Assembly: GCF_007751035.1 (NCBI RefSeq)
Contig: NZ_CP036433.1
Coordinates: 6,739,001-6,803,000 of the forward strand
Origin: Lignipirellula cremea
Lineage (GTDB): Bacteria; Planctomycetota; Planctomycetia; Pirellulales; Pirellulaceae
Direction: 5' to 3'
Length of the DNA stretch: 64,000 nucleotides
This document shows positions 10,501 through 17,400 of this stretch, in pieces (the first letter of the stretch is position 1; each line of letters opens with the position of its first letter). The notes below the pieces were generated by a model that worked only from the letters and a program-made list of their open reading frames with translations, made no database searches and was not told the DNA's origin. A program made the translations under genes and the position numbers.

Positions 10501-11517
10501 GAACGCACTGCTGCCGATTCCGCAGGCCAGACCGCGCTGGACCACGCGATCCTCTACGGCCAGGCGGACGCCGTGAGCGCTATCCTGGACCACGGAGCCC
10601 TGACCGACGACGAGCGGGACACACTGCTGGCCGGTTTGCCCTGCGGCGATCGTCCGCCGATGCCGGCCGTCGTCCGAGCCGCCCTGCACGCCCAGCCGGC
10701 GGTTCTTCTCCGACTGCTCCCGTATTGCGACGAGGAAAAGCTGTTGCGGAACGCCGACGACGAACATGCCTTGACCGTCCTGATGAAGCATAACCACGCG
10801 TACGAGGGCGGCGCGCCACTGGCCGACCGTGTGGCCTATTGCGTGCGCCACTTGCTCGACGAGGGTCAACCGCAAAGCCGCGATGTAGCCGCTGCGCTCA
10901 AATCCGTGGAAGGCTTCCCGAACGCCGCGAGGATGCTGCAGGCGTGGCTTGTCAGCTGCGGCGAGTTCGACGGCGTGTCCGACTCGGCCCTCCTCGGCTG
11001 GCTCACGGGTTCGCAACTTCTCGCCGCGTTTTCGGTGCTGCGTAACGTCCCCGGCGTGCTCGACAAAACCAATAAAAAGGGCGACCGCGGTGCGACCCTG
11101 CTGATCTGCAAGGGCAAGCCCGAAGTCATCGCCGCCGCGCTCGCCGAAGAGATCTTGCCGACGCTTGAGCCCGAGTTGTTCCGCCTGGAGGCGGCGTTTC
11201 GACTGGTAAGAGAAGGCGTCCCTCTCCCTGCCACGCGAGAACCGCTCCACCCGATCATCAGCCGAATCGCAGCCGATGAAGCGCCCGAGCTGAAAGCGTT
11301 GCTCAAGGAGATGCTTCCCGACAGCAAGAGCTTCCGGCCGCTGCCCCACCGGTTGGCTCTGCGGGACGAGGAGGCAGCCTTTGCGGCGGTCGTCGGACCG
11401 CTGCATGACGGCGTGCCGCTGGACCAGTACGATCGCCCCCCTTCGGCCCTGGCGCCGCCGGACCGCCGCCCGCGTTACCGCGAACTGGAATCGACAAAAC
11501 TCAGGAGCACTCCATGA
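7570..11517 (+). CDS. DUF4062 - STAND NTPase - ankyrin-repeat protein
   Basis: 1315 aa from the ATG at 7570; a GTG at 7495 would add 25 residues, but DUF4062 domains normally begin close to this Met. Residues 5-115 match DUF4062 (PCVLISSSSDLQSERWRIK; later VVMFAERIGFPLRGE). Residues about 270-600 form a STAND-type P-loop NTPase: Walker A GPSGCGKSS (295-303) and Walker B LFLGLDQFEEL with D398. The D-Q-F-E-E signature is typical of nSTAND1-like ATPases. A winged-helix-like part follows (about 640-730, including RLVHQATVDNW). Ankyrin repeats occupy about 855-1020 (TPLMCAAWGA, MLHEAARA, TPLHFAAMSG, TALDHAILYG). The last 300 residues are unassigned helices. No membrane span. The stop overlaps the next start (ATGA). 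Such N-effector/STAND/repeat-sensor proteins are often conflict or signalling ATPases. Confidence 0.9.
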   Translation: MSQLLDVPCVLISSSSDLQSERWRIKSYLNSGFLMRGANYRSLLWEEETEGGQLLSAKSPVQLQIDELTSGRVHATVVMFAERIGFPLRGEPPTHAAAILEEWRSAGLHHPWPEDPAEAAELLDAGKFPLTGTVYELLVARSKEHPGELFIGYVADRDVAPRTTLDEIQFNQARVFQASAVKGHAPHGKFVHEEYRPQVQGLLNLLKALGSQQHAGWIQRFETAEAMYKTLGQATLETLLPRLPNRTGQLPFKGNMEHFAHDDPLPLPDRVGLRQKLKIDLVDYSRRGEMLVLEGPSGCGKSSLMQKGVLGELPYEFKDAKVIVFRPTDFFSRTEGTPLEKMLGLLCEELESSPHGIHPPLELRRPDARRALDRPAQAADSLGRLLETQKRNLFLGLDQFEELMDVIALEENQRDNARSTWQVLRFLGAALQHDRVYCIGTLEQMRRTLIAELKIRERIGLVIREEDADFPLGEVRGFLRSTTLDAGLSLSEDLVDDIFKMVEAFESDKAKQAQGGETASFLPLLGIWLYRFFVAFQDRMLDAEAGASERFGMASKAITTQDLRERDIAMTLGPLIGEIVEAAWLEAGQLPQEQCEVTDREAMFKAINQGLQTPQLRPLITPFLGPGNSFRLTPFLKLMHKMGKAIPGVSWAPPKDQRDLDNFLNALVALDRHGNMRLREIPRESPLSTMRALIDTFERRRLLVPTGRSNVRLVHQATVDNWRPARVWLERQKESLEAERRIRHLSAEIAEFDTPLAELLAQHEKAFAYAVRVLFAKKAVWSLHHDSSLQEQDEILRSFCIRILSQAEHGDHFVDCAGIQVSFVKIAAIYGINECIEKWLSKDKTLVNHEEPETHDTPLMCAAWGAVETVRLLKRHGAKSKPNKEGWRPVAAAIQTGRIDILQELYGEYLSPTDVIGPMGVTMLHEAARATSSAALIYLLQFSSSVDPRLETSKSTPLHFAAMSGRTAQINLLMEDCERTAADSAGQTALDHAILYGQADAVSAILDHGALTDDERDTLLAGLPCGDRPPMPAVVRAALHAQPAVLLRLLPYCDEEKLLRNADDEHALTVLMKHNHAYEGGAPLADRVAYCVRHLLDEGQPQSRDVAAALKSVEGFPNAARMLQAWLVSCGEFDGVSDSALLGWLTGSQLLAAFSVLRNVPGVLDKTNKKGDRGATLLICKGKPEVIAAALAEEILPTLEPELFRLEAAFRLVREGVPLPATREPLHPIISRIAADEAPELKALLKEMLPDSKSFRPLPHRLALRDEEAAFAAVVGPLHDGVPLDQYDRPPSALAPPDRRPRYRELESTKLRSTP

Positions 11518-12176
11518 ACCCGTTACGCTTCCCACTCATGACGAAAACGGCGTATGAGATCGACAGAGAAGGGGTAGGCGAGTTCGCCCGGCGTGTCGGC
11601 TGGATCGACGACCGTGTCCCCATTTCTGAGGAAACCAGCTCCGTTGTAGTCCTGCCGTTGTCATGGTGGGAAGGCGTGGACCTGGTGATGGCCAGCGACG
11701 CCGCCTGGGACGAGAAGCACGGGCCTTGCATGGGCGCGTGGATGCGCGACGACCGCCTGCACCGGCTCGACGGCACTTCGCCGCCGATCCACACGATGAA
11801 TGCCAACAACAAGCCCGACCTCGGTGAGCACAACGTCCTGGAGTACCTGGGGTTCTTCTGCTACTTCGTGCATGGGGAACATGGTCCGTTCTTCATCGTG
11901 GAATCGGAGGACGACGACGGACTGCCTGCCGACCTGCCCGAGGCGATGCGGGCCAAATTGCCGCGGAAGGCCTTGCTGCTCCGGCCCGCCACCAATGGCG
12001 AGGCAACCCGCCAACACCAGCGCGGCTTTCATTGCGAGGCGATGGTCTGGTATTCAGACGCCCTGTTCCTTGCCAACTTCTTTGTGCGCGAGGACGGTAT
12101 GGTCGAAATGCTCGAGGACGAACACCTGGCCAGCGAAACGGGCGTCAAAGCAGCGTGCAAGCTGAAGTTCGACTAG
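11514..12176 (+). CDS. Unknown protein translationally coupled to the STAND gene
   Basis: 220 aa. The ATG overlaps the STAND stop codon (ATGA) and has an AGGAG site 7 bases upstream, so the two are almost certainly one operon. The product is acidic, soluble and Trp/Asp rich, with motifs such as LPLSWWEGVDLVMASDAAWD, LGFFCYFVHGEHGPFFIVE and FHCEAMVWYSDALFLANFFV. The repeated aromatic beta-strand-like segments suggest a compact beta-rich domain. I do not recognise a family and see no catalytic motif. Coupling suggests it works with the STAND ATPase, perhaps as effector, sensor or inhibitor, but this is inference. Confidence 0.85.
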   Translation: MNPLRFPLMTKTAYEIDREGVGEFARRVGWIDDRVPISEETSSVVVLPLSWWEGVDLVMASDAAWDEKHGPCMGAWMRDDRLHRLDGTSPPIHTMNANNKPDLGEHNVLEYLGFFCYFVHGEHGPFFIVESEDDDGLPADLPEAMRAKLPRKALLLRPATNGEATRQHQRGFHCEAMVWYSDALFLANFFVREDGMVEMLEDEHLASETGVKAACKLKFD

Positions 12177-12296
12177 ACGCTGGCGATGCTGGCAAAAACT
12201 GGTCTACCGCTATCGAGCGGGTTTCTCTATCGTTCGCGCGCTCGTTCGCAGGGCCGTGCATTGCGTCCTGTTCGAAACCGCCGGGAGAGATAGAAC

Positions 12297-14078
12297 ATGC
12301 GTCAGTATTCGCTGCTCGTTCTGGGATTGATATCTGCAGCGTCCTGCCTGGGTTGCGGCCAGGCGGGCGAGCGGTCCGATATGGCTTACGGGCCCGACGA
12401 TGGCGCGACGACACGTCCGCAGATCGTTGAACCCGCTGGGGATCCAGGAGGGGAATCGCCTGCAACGCTGCAGCCGCCGGCCGAATCGGTCGTGGCGCCG
12501 CCGGTGCTGTTCCAACTGGATGTGCCGCCGGTGATTGGTCCGCCGCTGGCCCAGCCCACTTTTGATCCTCCGGCCGCCGAACCACCTGCCGCCGAACCGC
12601 CGGCCCAGGCCATGCAGTCCATGGCGATGCAGCCGCGGGTGTTCAGCAGCGAAAGCCCGGTGAAGCCCCGCGCCGCGGTCTCCGCCATCCCGTTTGTTGT
12701 CGGCCCCAAAAGTGTGGCGCCCCCGGCTCCTGCAACCGGCGCCGCCACGGTCGCTCCGTCGGCGGAGATGCAGCCTTTTCTGGGCCTGCCGGCTCCGCCC
12801 GAGTCGCCCGTCCCCGCGGAAACGGACAACGGCGTGTTCACCCGGGACGAAAACTTCACCTCGGTCAAAGTTTTTTATGGGACCGACCGTTCCCGATACG
12901 ACAGCGACCCGCCCCGGTCGGCGGCTTCTTTCCGTTTGCTGATCGCGGCGTTCGCGCTGGCGACCGTGACCATTCTGATCGCCTCCATCGCCATGTTCGT
13001 CCGGGCGTATCGCGGGCTGCTGTACACCGGCGCCGGACTGGGGCTGGCGGTCACCCTGCTGCTGGCCATCCTGGTGCTGCAGTCGCCCAGCGGAAACCAT
13101 CCCGCGGTGCGGCCGACCATGGAATACACCGGCGGACGCGGGGTCATGCAGTACGGCGAATGCGTGGTGACGATTCCACTGGACCATCGCCTGGGCCAGT
13201 TGGAAGCGCCGTCGGTGCTGAAGATGGAATTTGCCGAGAAAGAAGAAGACCACGTGACGCTGGCGAAGGTGTCGCCGGTCGATTACGAAGAGTTCCGGAC
13301 GCGTCTGGCCGACACGGTCTCCCGTTCCAAACGGCGCGAAGTGCTGGTGTTTGTGCATGGATACAACGCCTCCTTCGCCGACGCCGCCCGGCGGACGGGA
13401 CAGATTGCCTACGACCTGCAGTTCGATGGCGCCCCCATCTTTTTCAGCTGGCCCTCGCAGGATACCTATGTGGGCTACACCGTCGACGAGAACAACGTCG
13501 CCTGGGCGACTCCGCATTTGAAAAAGTTCCTGCTGGATGTGGCCCGGGACTCGGGCGCGAAGATGGTGCACCTGGTCGCCCACAGCATGGGGAACCGGGC
13601 GCTCACGCATGCGTTGCGGGAACTGGCCCTGGAGCGTCCTGGCGCCGAGCCGCTGTTCGATCAGGTCGTGCTGGCGGCGCCGGATGTCGACGCCGAAATC
13701 TTCACCCGCGATCTGGCGCCTGAAATTGTGAAAGCGGGGAAACAGGTAACGCTTTACGCCTCTTCCAACGATCGGGCTTTGATGGCGTCGAAGGTCGTCC
13801 ATGGCTTTCCCAGGGCCGGCGACTCGGGCGAACTGCTGGTGCTAGCGCCCGGCATTCAGACGATCGACGTGTCAAGTGTTGACACCAGCCTGCTCGGCCA
13901 TTCCTACTATGGCAGCAGCAATTCCATTCTGGCCGATTTGTACTTCCTGCTCCTGAAAGCGTTTCCCGCCGCCCAGCGGTCCTGGCTGGAACCGATGGAC
14001 CGGGAAGGGCAAGCCTACTGGGTCTTCGACAAAGGCCGGGCCGCCCTTGCCATTCCCCAGATTCCGCGAATGCGATAG
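12297..14078 (+). CDS. Lipoprotein-anchored alpha/beta hydrolase (DUF900-like)
   Basis: 593 aa, GGGAGAGA site before the ATG. The N-terminus MRQYSLLVLGLISAASCLGC looks like a lipoprotein signal with two possible lipidated Cys. A Pro/Ala-rich spacer extends to about residue 180. FYGTDRSRYDS then precedes two membrane segments (about 210-265). The hydrolase domain has FVHGYNASFADAARR, SWPSQ and the nucleophile VAHSMGNRAL. Asp/His partners are likely in APDVDAEIF and the C-terminal LLGHSYYG. This pattern is that of DUF900 'esterase/lipase superfamily' enzymes. The substrate is unknown. Both a lipid anchor and two transmembrane helices in one protein is unusual. Confidence 0.85.
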   Translation: MRQYSLLVLGLISAASCLGCGQAGERSDMAYGPDDGATTRPQIVEPAGDPGGESPATLQPPAESVVAPPVLFQLDVPPVIGPPLAQPTFDPPAAEPPAAEPPAQAMQSMAMQPRVFSSESPVKPRAAVSAIPFVVGPKSVAPPAPATGAATVAPSAEMQPFLGLPAPPESPVPAETDNGVFTRDENFTSVKVFYGTDRSRYDSDPPRSAASFRLLIAAFALATVTILIASIAMFVRAYRGLLYTGAGLGLAVTLLLAILVLQSPSGNHPAVRPTMEYTGGRGVMQYGECVVTIPLDHRLGQLEAPSVLKMEFAEKEEDHVTLAKVSPVDYEEFRTRLADTVSRSKRREVLVFVHGYNASFADAARRTGQIAYDLQFDGAPIFFSWPSQDTYVGYTVDENNVAWATPHLKKFLLDVARDSGAKMVHLVAHSMGNRALTHALRELALERPGAEPLFDQVVLAAPDVDAEIFTRDLAPEIVKAGKQVTLYASSNDRALMASKVVHGFPRAGDSGELLVLAPGIQTIDVSSVDTSLLGHSYYGSSNSILADLYFLLLKAFPAAQRSWLEPMDREGQAYWVFDKGRAALAIPQIPRMR

Positions 14079-14778
14079 CGCCGCGAGGCCAATTGCCCTG
14101 AGAGTTGGGGTACGCCGACCTTCGCTCGGAACGTGGAAAGAATTACGCAGTCAGGCAGAAGACGCGTCCTCTGTTTCCCGCCGAAAGGGCGCCTGCGCCA
14201 CGCGGTTTCCGCTCGCCAGCCCCCAACCCGGGAAGGGCGCGACGTGTGGTATCAAACGGCGATTTCTTCGCTTTCCGGGCGACGCTCCTGTGGGTATCAA
14301 ACGGCGTTTTCTTCGCTTTGCGGGGAACTTCTCTCACCGGCGTCGTCCGGCGCTTCTTCCCGCCACGTCCGATCCTCCTGACGTATCCACTAAAAACAAA
14401 AGCAGTTACCGCGATTTGCGCGACGCCGCGGAGCAGCTACTCTCGCAAAGACGTCGGCGGAAAGCGTTGGGGAACCGCAGGACCGGGTCGCTGCACACGG
14501 GAAAGGACTCGCGTCGGTTCTGCCTGCCGGTTGTCGTGGGGTTAGAGATCCCCCGCATTCAGAAACGAGCGGGACTCCCGTCAAGAAATGCAGGAAGCTG
14601 GCCTGATCGAATCAAGCACCTTCTCCTGGATTGCCTCGACGCCCCGCAGCGATTACCTCGCGTCAAGACGATAATTCAGGGCGCGCCGTAGAGGACTTTG
14701 CCAAAAGTCCCTTCCCCTGGTGTTACCAAACGCACCTGCAGCCGGATTTCAAACCCTGCAATTAACCTGTCGCAAGCC
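14079..14778. other. Gene-poor 700-base region between convergent genes
   Basis: It lies between the end of the hydrolase gene and the end of the minus-strand permease. Overlapping short frames exist but none shows a signal peptide, domain or good ribosome binding site. The only structure I see is a 31-base direct repeat (14249-14279 and 14294-14324). It may be decayed coding DNA. Confidence 0.5.
14249..14324. repeat. Two-copy direct repeat, 45-base period
   Basis: Copies at 14249-14279 and 14294-14324 share GTATCAAACGGCG then TTTCTTCGCTTT and CGGG with two mismatches, with starts exactly 45 bases apart. A period of 15 codons keeps the minus frame open (AKKTPFDTHR / AKKSPFDTTR), but no gene is supported. 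Confidence 0.7.
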
Positions 14779-15963
14779 TTAGTACCGCACGACCTTGCGC
14801 ATGATCCAGAAGCCGGCGAGCAGCAGGATGAGATTGCCCAGCCAGACCGAATAGGGCGGCAGACCGCCGCATTTGGCGCGGTCGACGCCGTACGCCAGCA
14901 GCGGGTAATACACTAGCAGGATGGGCAAAAAGCACATGCCAAAACTGGTGAACAGGTCGGCGTTGCGCAGCCGGATCGCCAAAGGCGCCCCGGCCCAGAC
15001 AAAGAAGAAGCAGCTGAATCCCGTCGCCCAGCGGCGCCAGGGCTCGGTCTTCAGGCGATACAAACGATGGCGGGCCGCCTCCAGTCCGCGAGCCTGGTTT
15101 TGCGGCCGGGCATTGAGGAACTCGGCATGGTCGCCCAGGAGCAGATCCATGGCAGTCTGGGCGGCCAGCGATTCTTCCAGTTTGGCGATTTCGGTCTGCT
15201 GTTTGGCCGATTCGCCGGCAATACTGCGCAGCGGTATCTGCGAGGGACCACCTACGTCGTCCTGGTTCGAGGCGTCCGACAGCGGTACTTCGTGTTCGAT
15301 CGTATCATGGAACACCAGCGACGCCTGGTCGCCCACTTCCATCGCGCCGTCCCGCATGGCGAAGACCAGCACGCCCCGCTGGGGGATCGTGCGGATTTCG
15401 GCCTCGCGGGCGGTGAAGGTAATGGTCGGATCGTCGCCCGACCCTTGCACCACGACCGTCGGCCGCACCAGAATCTTGTCTTCCACCCCCTGCACGACGA
15501 TATCAAACTTGGGCGTGCTGTAGGAACGGCGACTGCGGAGCATGCCGTAAGCGATCTGTTCCACCGACTGCAGCACCACCCGATGTACGCCTTCCCGGCC
15601 CCAGGTGACGGCCAGGTCGTTCAGCCACACGGTGAGCAGGCTCAAAATAAACGCCAGCACAAAAGCCGGTTTCAAAGTGGCCCAGGGAGACACGCCGCCC
15701 GACTTGAGCGCCACGATCTCGTTGCCGGCGGAAATCCGGCCATACACACTGCAGGCGGAAAACAGCACGGCGCCCGGCGCCGCAAACCGCAGGGCATTCG
15801 GCAACAGGAACGGGATCAGTTTCAGAACCGGCCCGATCCCCAGCCCCTGGTTGAGCGCTTCCTGGACAACCCCCACCAGGATCATCAGCAGGGTGAGTCC
15901 GCCCAGCGTAACGGCGAACATTTTGACCAATTCGCTGGTAATCTGGCGGGTGATCAGAGGCAT
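14779..15963 (-). CDS. LptF/LptG-family permease (YjgP/YjgQ)
   Basis: 394 aa from MPLITRQITSELVKMF; an upstream ATG at 15990 would add a basic tail. The N-terminal helix pair (VTLGGLTLLMILVGVV), LKLIPFLLPNALRFAAPGAV and the hallmark YGRISAGNEIVALKSGGVSP are typical of YjgP/YjgQ permeases. A periplasmic jellyroll-like middle and three C-terminal helices (GFSCFFFVWAGAPLAIRLR; MCFLPILLVYYPLLAYGV; LILLLAGFWIMRKV) complete the fold. These proteins, with LptB and the paired permease, extract LPS from the inner membrane. Only one permease is here. It is not possible to say from sequence whether it is F or G, so no symbol is given. Confidence 0.92.
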   Translation of the reverse strand: MPLITRQITSELVKMFAVTLGGLTLLMILVGVVQEALNQGLGIGPVLKLIPFLLPNALRFAAPGAVLFSACSVYGRISAGNEIVALKSGGVSPWATLKPAFVLAFILSLLTVWLNDLAVTWGREGVHRVVLQSVEQIAYGMLRSRRSYSTPKFDIVVQGVEDKILVRPTVVVQGSGDDPTITFTAREAEIRTIPQRGVLVFAMRDGAMEVGDQASLVFHDTIEHEVPLSDASNQDDVGGPSQIPLRSIAGESAKQQTEIAKLEESLAAQTAMDLLLGDHAEFLNARPQNQARGLEAARHRLYRLKTEPWRRWATGFSCFFFVWAGAPLAIRLRNADLFTSFGMCFLPILLVYYPLLAYGVDRAKCGGLPPYSVWLGNLILLLAGFWIMRKVVRY

Positions 15964-16220
15964 GGGCTTGTGGTGGCGTCTTCGCCCCAAGGCTGGCTAA
16001 GCAGAGAATTCCTGGCGCCGTAGTCCGCCAGAGTGCGGTCGTGCAGCGGCGGCAGGGTAGCAGTTTCCGGCGATTCAGGGAACGACACTTTTCCAACTGT
16101 CCAACTGTCCAGCATCGCCGAAAGTACGACGATCCTCTAACATTCGGCGATTGGGAAAAACAGTCGCTCGAGTCTCCCGCCAAGGCCCTCAACAGCGACC
16201 GCGGTAACAGCAGCCAGGCA

Positions 16221-16421
16221 ATGATCAGCGAAAACCGAAAAAAATACCGACTGGCGCAACTGATCTCGGCCGTCACGGGTTACCTGGGCGCCCTGCTGGC
16301 GATGTTCGGGGGCGTGACCGGCTGGAACGTCACGGCGGCGATTGGCGCGGCCATTTTTGCCCTGGGTTTCTGCAGTGTGCTGGGAGTGGGCGTGCTTGTT
16401 TGGTTTCGGGACGTAAAATAA
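16221..16421 (+). CDS. Small two-helix membrane protein
   Basis: 66 aa: MISENRKKYRLAQLISAVTG, then two hydrophobic segments (LGALLAMFGGVTGWNVTAAIGAAIFALGF is nearly continuous) and VLVWFRDVK. The charged N-terminus and terminal basic residues are typical of small inner-membrane proteins. The longer frame upstream (from 16041) has poor composition, so the internal ATG was chosen; its Shine-Dalgarno is weak. It lies 34 bp before the phosphoesterase gene on the same strand. No function can be inferred. Confidence 0.6.
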   Translation: MISENRKKYRLAQLISAVTGYLGALLAMFGGVTGWNVTAAIGAAIFALGFCSVLGVGVLVWFRDVK

Positions 16422-16455
16422 AGAGTACGCATCGCTCCTGGAGGACCCCCACGTT

Positions 16456-17322
16456 TTGACGCTGCCTTTATCCCTGGAACACGCTCAGCAGGTTGCCGAC
16501 GCCTTTGACCGGGCGGATACGGCTAACCAGGAAACGTCTGGCCGACGCGGCTGTGTCGTTCATTTGCCCGCATGCGCCGACGGCGATCTGCTGGTGGCGG
16601 GCGATCTGCACGGCGATCGTGAGAGTTTCGATCGGCTGCTGGTCCTGGCAGACCTGGAGAAGCACCCGCTGCGGCACCTGGTGCTGCAGGAAGTCTGTCA
16701 TGGCGGACCACGGTACGCGTCGGGCGGCTGCCGCTCCCATGAAATGCTGGAGCAGGTCGCCAGGCTCAAGCTGCAGTTCCCCGATCGCCTGCACTTTTTG
16801 CTCAGCAACCACGAACTGTCGGAAGTGACCGAGCACCCCATTTTGAAACGGGGGAAAATGTTGAACGTGCTCTTCCGCTGCGGAATGCACCAGGCATTTG
16901 GCGACCAGTGTGAAACCGTCCGTCAGGCCATGTGCCGCTTTTTGACCAGCTGTCCCGTGGCGATTCGCCTGGAACACCGCGTCTGGCTGAGCCATAGCCT
17001 GCCCACCCAGGTCGACAGCGAAGGCTTCAACACCGGCATGTTTGAACGCCAGCTGCTGCCCGACGACATGGTCTCCGGCGGGTCCGCCTTTAAGCTGGTC
17101 TGGGGACGCGACTACCGGCCCGAGAACGCCGCCGCGTTCAGCCAGCTGGTCGACGCCGACCTGCTGGTCACCGGGCATGAGGCGTGCGCAGCCGGCAGCC
17201 GCACGCCGGGACCGCAGCAGTTGATCCTGGATTCCTGCTGCGCCGAGCCCAGCTACCTGCTCTTACCGCTGGACCAGCCCTGCACGCTCAAACAGGCCGT
17301 CGCCCGCGTCGGCCGCCTGTAG
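16456..17322 (+). CDS. Calcineurin-like metallophosphoesterase, motif II divergent
   Basis: 288 aa from a TTG preceded by GGAGG at 16439-16443; no good ATG exists nearby. Motif I is AGDLHGD (about residue 48), the GNHE motif appears as SNHE (about 121), and downstream metal ligands are in VWLSHSLP and VTGHEAC. The usual motif II (GDxVDRG) is not recognisable: the corresponding place reads LVLQEVCHGGPRYASGGC. The protein is cytosolic. The family hydrolyses phosphoesters, possibly protein phosphate or nucleotides, but specificity is unknown. Motif II changes could alter the dimetal site or place the ligand elsewhere. Confidence 0.8.
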   Translation: MTLPLSLEHAQQVADAFDRADTANQETSGRRGCVVHLPACADGDLLVAGDLHGDRESFDRLLVLADLEKHPLRHLVLQEVCHGGPRYASGGCRSHEMLEQVARLKLQFPDRLHFLLSNHELSEVTEHPILKRGKMLNVLFRCGMHQAFGDQCETVRQAMCRFLTSCPVAIRLEHRVWLSHSLPTQVDSEGFNTGMFERQLLPDDMVSGGSAFKLVWGRDYRPENAAAFSQLVDADLLVTGHEACAAGSRTPGPQQLILDSCCAEPSYLLLPLDQPCTLKQAVARVGRL

Positions 17323-17400
17323 TCGGTCGCCTGTAACGGGCCGGTCGGAGAAGAGCCCAACCGGCCGAAAAGCGTTGGACGATACTGGAATCAGCCGGCG

